The notes below the pieces were generated by a model. That model did no database searches and was not told where the DNA came from. It saw only the letters and a program-made list of their open reading frames with translations. From JBJXHC01 sp964538485 (GTDB lineage: Bacteria > Bacteroidota > Ignavibacteria > UBA10030 > UBA6906): a stretch of DNA of 11,757 nucleotides. The number at the start of each line of letters is the position of its first letter. Position 1 is the stretch's first letter. A program made the position numbers and the translations under genes. Positions 6,102 to 11,757 of this stretch are shown one piece after another. The DNA is taken from positions 1 through 11,757 of the forward strand of contig CAZIHJ010000095.1 of the NCBI GenBank assembly GCA_964538485.1. Reading direction: 5' to 3'.

Positions 6102-8204
6102 CTATCGTGATCCGAGAACCGGACGTGCCGGCTCGCCAATACTGATAAGATGGTCTCTGATTGCCTGCATTTGTTTCCGTGCGTCACCATTCAACACATC
6201 CGGTAACGGTGATTGGCCATCAGGAAAATACGTCGGCATGCGGGTCCCTTCCTGGATCTTCCCCGGATCAGCAAGCCACTCCACAATCCATTCCGGCTTG
6301 AGCCGGTCACGCGCTTTGGTCAGGTTAGGTGCCAAATCAGCTGTCGACACTTCGCCTGATTTGGCTACTGAAGTATTTGAAGGATGGCACTTGGCGCATT
6401 GGAAGTCGGTAAAAATCTCACGGCCAACAGGGAGAAGAACCGGATCCGGCCGATAGCTCTTGTAGTCCCGCAATTCCAACTCCTGGTGGCTGAGCCCAAG
6501 AAAATATTTCGTCAATTTCGAGATCTCATCATCGGAAAATTGAAACGTCGGCATCCGTGTTGGAATCCATGGACGGATGGAATTGGGTTGTCCCGTTTGT
6601 GACGGGTTTTGCAGGAATGCGTGCAGCCATGGTTCCTGGACTTTTGCACCCTCGCCTGTGATGATTGGCGGAAGGAACGCCGCTTCTTCGAGAACCGCAC
6701 CCAGATACGCGCCCTCTTTTTCAAGCTGATGACACTGCTGACAGTTGTATGCTATTGTAACTCGCCTGCCGGCTTCAATGTTCTGTTGTTTGCGGTCAAA
6801 AGCTTGAACATATTTCCTGTCGGGCTCGTCCTTGGTCTGCGAAAGAAGGAACATTCGAAGCAGTGCAATCTCTTTTTCGTTGAAGGCGAACACCGGCATC
6901 TTTTGCTCAATGCGGTCGGTTTGAAATATCCGGGAATCCTTCAATTTATTTTCAACCCAACCGGCCCACGTGTGCTCCACACGGGTATCGCCAAAATCCA
7001 TCTCCTCTACTTTTTTCCGCCCAAAATTGGAAAGCGAGACGCTGACCCGTCCTTCCTTTTCCATTCCCTGGATGGTATGGCAACCGTTACAGCCATACTC
7101 ACGGATCAGTTTTTCCCCCTGTGCGATGGCAGTTGGAGAACTCAAGTCGAGCGCCTTCATCTTGAACATTCGNNNNNNNNNNNNNNNNNNNNNNNNNNNN
7201 NNNNNNNNNNNNNNNNNNNNNNNNNNNNNNNNNNNNNNNNNNNNNNNNNNNNNNNNNNNNNNNNNNNNNNNNGTGGCGTACACATCAATCCCCTTGAGCA
7301 GGGGGTTCTCCCAATGATGGTCATCCTCACCATGCGCAAAACCAGTGGTCAACGCCGCGCCCTGTCCTCTGTGACATGGAGTGCATCCGTAGATTTCGGG
7401 ATTGTGAATGCTTAACAATTCAGGAAGCGGGTGTTTCTTGAATTGTTTCGGAACTTCGTCCTCCATGACGTCCTCACGCCAGCCGAGGTGGCATGACTGA
7501 CAACGATCAATGCGTGCTTTGGGATCGTTGAACGGATTCCTGTCATAGTCAAGCATCATCACCTGCTTGATCTCAATTGGCGCGTCAGCCACGCGATCGA
7601 GTTTCGTTTGCCACTTGTCCACATTCTTGCGGAGTTCTTCAATTTGATTTTGCACTGTCTTGACATTCAGTCGGTACTCGGAGAGAATGGTTAGCAGCGA
7701 ATCACGCTGTCCTTCCAGGACCGTGATAGCGGCCTGGTGTTGCGCCATCTGTGACTCATTGTCCTTCAGTTTCTCTTTCTCGCCAAGGTCCTCGCCCCCA
7801 TCCTTCACTGACTTCTTGTAGAAGTAATACGCTTCATCTCCCCGGCTTTTTGCAAACTGATACTCACGGCGCTCCTCCACGAGAGATTCCAGCACTTCAT
7901 TGTAACGCTGATGTGTTTCCACATACCGCGTACCCTTCATCGAATCCTGGGCTGCTTGAAGAGCTGCACTGTATTCGAGGAAGGTGGAGGAATCGAAATC
8001 TGCGATGGCTTGATCAACGCGTTCCTGAACACGTGAGGCCAGGAGCTTGTAATACTCACGCTGTTCATCCTTCCATGGCCTGCGGGTTCCGACTTCATCG
8101 ATCACGGCCCACATGGTACCAAGGAACAGTATCCCGGAAAATACAAGATAGTAGACACTATAATTTCTGGACTCTATGGGTATCTGTGCACGCTTTTCAA
8201 ACAC
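6102..8204 (-). CDS. Membrane-anchored multiheme cytochrome c with coiled-coil stalk (contains assembly gap)
   Basis: About 700 codons, of which 34 fall in or touch the N gap. One membrane helix (about 17-36) anchors a charged helical, coiled-coil-like stretch (about 40-215). Then come five visible CxxCH heme sites: 235-239, 274-278, 372-376, 488-492 and 603-607. The last three are each followed by a Met-Pro (M436, M551, M656), as in tandem class I cytochrome c domains with His/Met hemes. The first two lie in a His-rich segment (H258, H267, H291, H296, H297) and look bis-His. The gap, between residues 311 and 345, could hide another CxxCH. Its place after the cytochrome b genes suggests it replaces cytochrome c1 and passes electrons towards the oxidase. 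The start is GTG, chosen because AGGAG lies 7 nt upstream and MFEKRAQIP leads into the helix. The frame is kept across the gap. Confidence 0.9.
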   Translation of the reverse strand: MFEKRAQIPIESRNYSVYYLVFSGILFLGTMWAVIDEVGTRRPWKDEQREYYKLLASRVQERVDQAIADFDSSTFLEYSAALQAAQDSMKGTRYVETHQRYNEVLESLVEERREYQFAKSRGDEAYYFYKKSVKDGGEDLGEKEKLKDNESQMAQHQAAITVLEGQRDSLLTILSEYRLNVKTVQNQIEELRKNVDKWQTKLDRVADAPIEIKQVMMLDYDRNPFNDPKARIDRCQSCHLGWREDVMEDEVPKQFKKHPLPELLSIHNPEIYGCTPCHRGQGAALTTGFAHGEDDHHWENPLLKGIDVYAXXXXXXXXXXXXXXXXXXXXXXXXXXXXXXXXXXRMFKMKALDLSSPTAIAQGEKLIREYGCNGCHTIQGMEKEGRVSVSLSNFGRKKVEEMDFGDTRVEHTWAGWVENKLKDSRIFQTDRIEQKMPVFAFNEKEIALLRMFLLSQTKDEPDRKYVQAFDRKQQNIEAGRRVTIAYNCQQCHQLEKEGAYLGAVLEEAAFLPPIITGEGAKVQEPWLHAFLQNPSQTGQPNSIRPWIPTRMPTFQFSDDEISKLTKYFLGLSHQELELRDYKSYRPDPVLLPVGREIFTDFQCAKCHPSNTSVAKSGEVSTADLAPNLTKARDRLKPEWIVEWLADPGKIQEGTRMPTYFPDGQSPLPDVLNGDARKQMQAIRDHLISIGEPARPVLGSR
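7173..7272. other. Assembly gap of 100 N inside the multiheme cytochrome gene
   Basis: Exactly 100 undetermined bases. Coding in the same minus-strand frame continues on both sides, so the true length is compatible with 100 or differs by a multiple of 3. A round 100 may be a placeholder. The sequence of about 33 residues is missing between DVYA(T) and RMFKMKALDLSS. Confidence 0.98.
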
Positions 8205-8211
8205 GAGCGAA

Positions 8212-8216
8212 CTCCT
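8212..8216 (-). promoter_or_regulatory. Ribosome binding site deciding the GTG start of the multiheme cytochrome
   Basis: AGGAG on the minus strand, 7 nt before GTG at 8204-8202, in the 45-nt gap after the subunit IV-like gene. Confidence 0.65.
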
Positions 8217-8249
8217 GTGTGGCGGGGGTACTGTCCTTGTCGCTGAACA

Positions 8250-9137
8250 TTATATGTTAAACCATGGCGTTACAAGAATATACTTGATATTGAGTGCGAG
8301 GCGAAGAATGACCTTTACCGGAACACTCATCATAGTGAGAAAGAGAAATGCCGTGATGCTGTATCTGAGCAGCCCCAACTTCTTCATGAAATCGGTATTC
8401 CTCTTCCAGAGATAATATGCCGCGCCAATCCCATACCACAAAATAATGGTGAGTGAGCCGATAGCCATTGCCAGGGGGTTCAACGAATCATCGATCAAGC
8501 GTGTCGGTACGTTGAAAAAGAGTTCTGTAAAATCAATGTTCGTGAGTGCCACTACGCGATGAGTATCCCAATATTCCCACGGGAAAAACAAATTCCATCC
8601 CGGGCCACGGAAGAATGTTCCGAGGACGATAAGAGCCACCCACAACACAAGAAAGCCGAAGCAAAATGTGAGAATGGCAAAAGCGCGTTCTTTGTACGTG
8701 TAGTATCCGTTCCCTTTCGGGTTGATATCAATGTAGGGTATTGCGCAAAGTCCCACGATGATGAGCGTTGGCAATACGACCCCTGCAATCCAGGGATCGA
8801 AATAGACAAGAATCTCCTGGAGACCGAGAAAGTACCAGGGCGCCTTCGAAGGATTTGGAGTGAGGGCGGGATTTGCAGGTTCTTCCAATGGAGCATCAAG
8901 AGTAATCGACCAGATTGTCAGGATTGCCATCACCAAAAGGGCGGCGAGAAATTCCACCTTCACAAGATAGGGCCACACCTGGACTTTGTCCGCCAGTTTT
9001 GCTTCCTCCGGTGAACCAAGGGCATCGTTCTTCAACCCTTTTCTGATCGAGAACCAGGTGTAAAAAACCGTTAAACCCAACATCAAGACGATGGGGATAT
9101 TATCGGGTTTGGTAACAATCTTAAGCAGGTATTCCAT
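8250..9137 (-). CDS. Cytochrome b C-terminal half / subunit IV-like protein with extra helices
   Basis: 295 residues, against about 160 in plant-type PetD. It forms the quinol-oxidising (Qo) half of a split cytochrome b complex. A first helix (about 13-31) and a charged loop precede the PetD-like part: helix 62-80, the PNPSKAPWYFLGLQE segment (94-108), helix 118-137 and helix 152-175. Then comes FRGPGWNLFFPWEYW (176-190) and two more helices (about 225-244 and 258-280). The Qo motif reads A99-P-W-Y102 where PEWY is usual, so the Glu that accepts a quinol proton is missing. This resembles PPWY-type variants known from some menaquinol complexes. It begins 28 nt after the b6-like gene. The Shine-Dalgarno is weak. 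Identity as the partner of the preceding cytochrome b is firm; I give no symbol because the fused extra helices differ from petD and qcrC. Confidence 0.88.
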   Translation of the reverse strand: MEYLLKIVTKPDNIPIVLMLGLTVFYTWFSIRKGLKNDALGSPEEAKLADKVQVWPYLVKVEFLAALLVMAILTIWSITLDAPLEEPANPALTPNPSKAPWYFLGLQEILVYFDPWIAGVVLPTLIIVGLCAIPYIDINPKGNGYYTYKERAFAILTFCFGFLVLWVALIVLGTFFRGPGWNLFFPWEYWDTHRVVALTNIDFTELFFNVPTRLIDDSLNPLAMAIGSLTIILWYGIGAAYYLWKRNTDFMKKLGLLRYSITAFLFLTMMSVPVKVILRLALNIKYILVTPWFNI

Positions 9138-9165
9138 GTGCTCTCATCTCGTTGATGAACACAAT

Positions 9166-9957
9166 CTAGAATTTCTTGGCGCCGACGTCCGGACCGGAGA
9201 TACCGCCGTCCTTCCGGATACGCCAGAAATGAACAATCATAAGGACTGCACCCACCAACGGCAGGAAGATGCAATGGAGAACATAAAATCTCAGCAGCGT
9301 TGGCGGGCCGACCTGCGTTCCACCCAACAGAACAAATCGAACGTCGTTGTCGATACGCATGCCGAGTTCAGGACCGAATGGACCTTCATGCCCGAGCAGC
9401 GGTGTGGCGCGCGCCATGTTCGTGCCGACAGTAACGGCCCAGATGGCGAGCTGATCCCAGGGTAACAGGTAGCCCGTGAAGCTCAAGAACAATGTCAGCG
9501 TTAGAAGTATTACCCCTATCACCCAATTAAACTGACGCGGAGCCTTATATGAACCTGTCAGAAAAACCCGGAACATATGGAGCATGACAGTGATAACCAT
9601 CGCGTGTGCCGCCCATCGGTGCATATTGCGCATCAAGGGGCCAAACGCGACATCGTTCATCAAATACTTCATATCGTCATAAGCGTATTCGGCTGCGGGA
9701 CGATAATAAAACATCAGGATGACGCCCGTAACGGTAAGGACGATGAACAGAAGGAATGTAATACCACCCATACCCCAGGTAAAGCCGATGTTCGTGGCAT
9801 GGCGACTGATGCGCACAGGATGTAAGTGCAGGAACACATTGTCGACAATCTGTAACGCACGGTTGCGTTGCGTGTCCTGGTAGTTATGACGGAAAATGGA
9901 TTTGTAGACTTCCGTCTTCTCCATTTTCTGTTTGAGTTGATCCAGTATACCAAGCAT
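9166..9957 (-). CDS. Cytochrome b6-like subunit of the quinol oxidising complex
   Basis: 263 residues, four membrane helices: the N-terminal half of a split cytochrome b carrying both b hemes. Heme ligands are H113/H127 and H228/H243. The second pair is 15 residues apart, the b6f-type spacing rather than the 14 of mitochondrial cytochrome b. FTGYLLPWDQLAIWAVTVGTN (from residue 160) is the conserved helix C/cd region near the Qo site. The Cys that binds heme ci covalently in b6f (Cys35) and in Firmicutes complexes aligns with G62 in WGMGGIT, so no heme ci is expected. An amphipathic N-terminal stretch of about 45 residues precedes the first helix. The gene lies 30 nt after the Rieske gene, the usual Rieske-b6-subunit IV order. 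The ATG at 9957 has only a weak GGGA site. petB or qcrB would be a reasonable name by homology. Confidence 0.93.
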   Translation of the reverse strand: MLGILDQLKQKMEKTEVYKSIFRHNYQDTQRNRALQIVDNVFLHLHPVRISRHATNIGFTWGMGGITFLLFIVLTVTGVILMFYYRPAAEYAYDDMKYLMNDVAFGPLMRNMHRWAAHAMVITVMLHMFRVFLTGSYKAPRQFNWVIGVILLTLTLFLSFTGYLLPWDQLAIWAVTVGTNMARATPLLGHEGPFGPELGMRIDNDVRFVLLGGTQVGPPTLLRFYVLHCIFLPLVGAVLMIVHFWRIRKDGGISGPDVGAKKF

Positions 9958-9987
9958 AGAATTCCCGGTTCTAACGGTGAAGCGGAA

Positions 9988-10806
9988 CTATCCGAATTTC
10001 AGAAATGCGTCGGGCTTCGACCATTCCTGTTTTTCATATAAGAATTTGATGTTGCGGTCAACGAGGATCTGACCATCGTCGGCAAGTGCAATTTTTAGTC
10101 GTTCAAGGGGCCGTGGTGTCGGGCCTTCGAAATTCACGCCGTCTTTGTGATACCCGCTGCCGTGGCATGGACATTTGAACTTCGCTTCTGAAGGCGCCCA
10201 CCGTGGTGTGCAACCGAGGTGCGTACAAATTGCAGAGAGTGCATAAAACCCATCTTGTTCGCGAACGATCCACACACGAAACTCGTCTTTATATTTTTCG
10301 TTCACTTCTCCAACGATGTATTCTTCGGGAAAGCCAGCTTTGAATGCGGACGGTGCCTCATACAGAACGCGCGGGACCATCAAGCGAATGGCACCGACGG
10401 TTGCCGTGACAAGGAAGCTGAGGAACGCGAGCCATCCCGCAACATTCAGAAAATTCTTCCGGCTCATTCTCCAGATACCCTGATCGTTTTCGGGCGGTTT
10501 GTCCTGTCTCGGTTTCCGGACTTCAGCCAGTCGTGTCGGAGAAGCTGCTGCAGGTGCCGGTCTTGGGACGGTTGCCGGTGGTGGCGTTGCTGGAACTGAA
10601 GCCGCGGCTGAGGCGACTGGGGCAGACAACACTGCGGGTTTGGCTGGAGGCGTTGGTCGAGGAGCCGCAGCAGGAGCAGGGGCCTTTGCTGCGCCACCCA
10701 CAGGACGCGATGATTTCAACGGCGGCAGAGCCGGGCGCGCTCCTGCGGGTTTCGGTGGAATCTTCACGGCTTCGTCGCCGGGTTTCTCTATGTCGTCATT
10801 CGCCAT
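9988..10806 (-). CDS. Rieske iron-sulfur protein with long Pro/Ala-rich N-terminus
   Basis: 272 residues. This 2Fe-2S subunit takes the first electron from quinol at the Qo site. Cluster motifs are complete: C194-T-H196-L-G-C199 and C212-P-C214-H215-G-S. By family rule the ligands are C194, H196, C212 and H215, with a C199-C214 disulfide. S217 and Y219, which hydrogen-bond the cluster in high-potential Rieske proteins, are present. One membrane helix (about 119-143) follows RMSRKNFLN, which has a weak twin-arginine-like look. Residues about 15-105 form a low-complexity Pro/Ala tail with scattered Lys/Arg, predicted cytoplasmic and disordered and unusual for the family. It is the first gene of the operon, downstream of the promoter at 10999-11027. 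The ATG lacks a clear Shine-Dalgarno (GGATGA is too far away). Confidence 0.93.
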   Translation of the reverse strand: MANDDIEKPGDEAVKIPPKPAGARPALPPLKSSRPVGGAAKAPAPAAAPRPTPPAKPAVLSAPVASAAASVPATPPPATVPRPAPAAASPTRLAEVRKPRQDKPPENDQGIWRMSRKNFLNVAGWLAFLSFLVTATVGAIRLMVPRVLYEAPSAFKAGFPEEYIVGEVNEKYKDEFRVWIVREQDGFYALSAICTHLGCTPRWAPSEAKFKCPCHGSGYHKDGVNFEGPTPRPLERLKIALADDGQILVDRNIKFLYEKQEWSKPDAFLKFG

Positions 10807-10839
10807 TATCTGATTTCATCCATTGAAAGAACATACATT

Positions 10840-10852
10840 ACCGGACACCGGT
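10840..10852 (-). repeat. Short inverted repeat in the leader of the respiratory operon
   Basis: ACCGG-TGT-CCGGT on the minus strand: a 5-bp perfect stem with a 3-nt loop, ending about 33 nt upstream of the Rieske ATG. It could be a small mRNA hairpin or an operator half. It is too short to call a terminator and no U tract follows. Confidence 0.25.
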
Positions 10853-10998
10853 GAATCTGAAAACGAGAATGATAACTGATGAAGGAGCGTAGAGGTACGA
10901 ACTATTCCTGAAGGACGGAAAGAAGAGAATACTCTTAGCAACATGTAAATCCAAAGAACCCTTTGTGTGGCAGAACTTGACCAGTATGCGTGGCAAAA

Positions 10999-11027
10999 AA
11001 GATACAAAACGAGGCTCGCAAAGTCAA
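10999..11027 (-). promoter_or_regulatory. Sigma70-like promoter of the respiratory operon
   Basis: On the minus strand TTGACT (11027-11022), a 17-nt spacer and TATCTT (11004-10999), followed by a T-run. Five of six bases match the -35 consensus and four of six the -10, with ideal spacing. Transcription would start near 10992, leaving an untranslated leader of about 185 nt before the Rieske gene. The call rests on consensus matching only. Confidence 0.55.
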
Positions 11028-11124
11028 CAACTGCGGTGAAAAGCGACCATGGTGTCGGTAATTCGTAAATGTGGTGAGGAAGGATTAATGACATATGGAT
11101 TGATGGACAGTCGTCAGCCGTCGC

Positions 11125-11154
11125 TAATTGTTTGTTGTTTGTTGGTAATTGTTT
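11125..11154 (+). repeat. Direct repeat TAATTGTTT, two copies 21 bp apart
   Basis: TAATTGTTT occurs at 11125-11133 and 11146-11154, start to start 21 bp, two helical turns. The stretch between is GTT-rich. It overlaps the possible bshC promoter. This could be a regulator binding site or just low complexity. Confidence 0.35.
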
Positions 11155-11159
11155 ATATT
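11132..11159 (+). promoter_or_regulatory. Possible promoter of bshC
   Basis: TTGTTG (11132-11137), 16 nt, TATATT (11154-11159), about 87 nt before the bshC ATG. Matches are moderate and the tract is AT-rich, so chance is a real alternative. Confidence 0.3.
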
Positions 11160-11245
11160 TTTCCGGGCTGTTGCAAAACTCGACACATAGGCAACCCGCC
11201 AAAGAACTCTTTCCACGCAACAACATTCAGCCGATAGCGAACCCC

Positions 11246-11757
11246 ATGGATTGGATCGATTTTCGTCAGCTTCCTCCTTCTGCAGGAGGTTTCTCAGAAC
11301 TGTTCTATGACTTTGTGTATGATTATGATGATGTGAAGCAGTTCTTCCCCGGCAATTTCAGGGAGACTGCGGCCTTCGACAGTGTGGTAAAGGCGATCGA
11401 CGCAAAAGGACATGATCGGGCGATGCTCGTCACTGTCCTTAATGAGCAGAACAAGTCGTTCGGATGCGGTGAGCAGACCTTCGCCAATATCGCATTGCTG
11501 TCAAAGGCCACCACGTACGCTGTCGTTACCGGTCAGCAGGTCGGAATCCTTGGCGGACCGATGTACACTGTGCTCAAGACCGTTACTGCCATCAAGCTGG
11601 CTGAACGTTTGAAGTCGAAATTCCCTCACCTGGATTTTGTACCGGTCTTTTGGATTGAAGGTGAGGATCACGACTTCGCCGAGATGAACAACGTTCATCT
11701 CCTCGACGGTGAAACGAAGCCAGTGAAGATCGAATACCTTCCCGGCGGTGAGATGCC
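11246..11757 (+). CDS. bshC: Bacillithiol biosynthesis cysteine-adding enzyme BshC, N-terminal part
   Basis: The first 170 codons are visible and the frame is open to the right edge, where the gene is cut. BshC is thought to add cysteine to glucosaminyl-malate as the last step of bacillithiol synthesis, in the cytoplasm. Signatures seen are IDFRQLP near the N-terminus, VVTGQQVGILGGPMYTVLKT (93-112), and FVPVFWIEGEDHDFAEMNNV (131-150), all characteristic of the family. No strong Shine-Dalgarno precedes the ATG at 11246. That start puts the conserved IDF motif at residue 4, as in homologues. It is transcribed away from the respiratory operon and is probably unrelated in function, apart from reporting a bacillithiol-using lineage. 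Confidence 0.93.
   Translation, partial: MDWIDFRQLPPSAGGFSELFYDFVYDYDDVKQFFPGNFRETAAFDSVVKAIDAKGHDRAMLVTVLNEQNKSFGCGEQTFANIALLSKATTYAVVTGQQVGILGGPMYTVLKTVTAIKLAERLKSKFPHLDFVPVFWIEGEDHDFAEMNNVHLLDGETKPVKIEYLPGGEM

Larger units (their letters stand above)
10807..11245. other. Divergent intergenic region between the Rieske operon and bshC
   Basis: 439 nt with no convincing gene. It holds the leftward promoter at 10999-11027, its long leader with a short inverted repeat (10840-10852), and an AT-rich GTT-repeat tract at 11125-11160 with a possible rightward promoter. The minus-strand open frame at 10816-11226 has no recognisable features. No tRNA, riboswitch or terminator was recognised. Confidence 0.7.

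Noticed and set aside
6609..7415. Plus-strand open frame crossing the N gap
   Set aside because: It is antisense to the multiheme cytochrome, kept open partly by the undetermined bases, and has no recognisable protein features.
10499..10813. Plus-strand Gly/Ala-rich open frames opposite the Rieske N-terminus
   Set aside because: They are the antisense reflection of the Pro/Ala-rich coding sequence; the Rieske frame carries the conserved motifs.
10846..10853. Palindrome CACCGGTG
   Set aside because: An 8-bp palindrome is expected by chance at this scale and no second copy was seen nearby.
10977..11006. Possible rightward promoter TTGACC with GATACA
   Set aside because: The -10 matches only three of six bases and it would give bshC a leader of more than 200 nt. 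The leftward promoter in the same place is far better.
10816..11226. Minus-strand open frame of 136 codons in the intergenic region
   Set aside because: No domain, signal or family resemblance, and no good Shine-Dalgarno. It spans the promoter and the low-complexity repeat tract, so it is most likely chance.

Overview
The window looks like a bacterial respiratory locus from a draft or metagenome assembly: one 100-N gap lies inside a gene. Eleven complete genes and one partial gene are packed head to tail on the minus strand, from about position 10806 down to position 1, and one partial gene (bshC) diverges on the plus strand at the right edge. A bacillithiol gene, a split menaquinol-type cytochrome b and a divergent A-type oxidase suggest the Bacteroidota/Chlorobiota/Ignavibacteria side of the tree. 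Acidobacteriota or Gemmatimonadota-like lineages are also possible. The taxonomy is inference from gene content and remembered family resemblance, not a search.

Layout in transcription order: Rieske iron-sulfur protein with a long Pro/Ala-rich N-terminus (10806-9988); cytochrome b6-like subunit (9957-9166); subunit IV-like cytochrome b C-terminal half with extra membrane helices (9137-8250); membrane-anchored multiheme cytochrome c with a coiled-coil stalk (8204-6102, holding the gap); secreted cupredoxin-like protein with a carboxypeptidase-regulatory-like tail (6051-5353); ctaD (5322-3523), ctaE (3526-2936) and ctaF (2926-2630), which are cytochrome oxidase subunits I, III and IV; two small membrane proteins of unknown function (2621-2415 and 2418-2179); ctaC, oxidase subunit II (2162-1221); ctaA, heme A synthase (1228-197); and the start of ctaB, heme O synthase (200 to the left edge). 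Gaps are 8-50 nt, and four junctions overlap by 4 or 8 nt, so this reads as one operon. A good sigma70-like promoter (TTGACT, 17 nt, TATCTT) lies at 10999-11027, about 190 nt upstream of the Rieske start.

Together the genes could encode a whole quinol-to-oxygen chain. The Rieske/cytochrome b complex oxidises (mena)quinol. The multiheme cytochrome stands where cytochrome c1 would be. Electrons then go, directly or through the cupredoxin-like protein, to the CuA site of an aa3-type oxidase. CtaA and CtaB make the heme A for that oxidase. Subunit II carries no cytochrome c domain, so the neighbouring carriers are the natural candidates for this link.

The main oddities are: the oxidase subunit I has isoleucine where the K-channel lysine normally sits although the active site and D channel look intact; subunit II has a roughly 65-residue insertion before its CuA motif and Gln in place of the usual Glu; the Qo motif reads APWY; and the cytochrome b lacks the cysteine used for heme ci. 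No RNA genes, CRISPR arrays or insertion sequences were seen.
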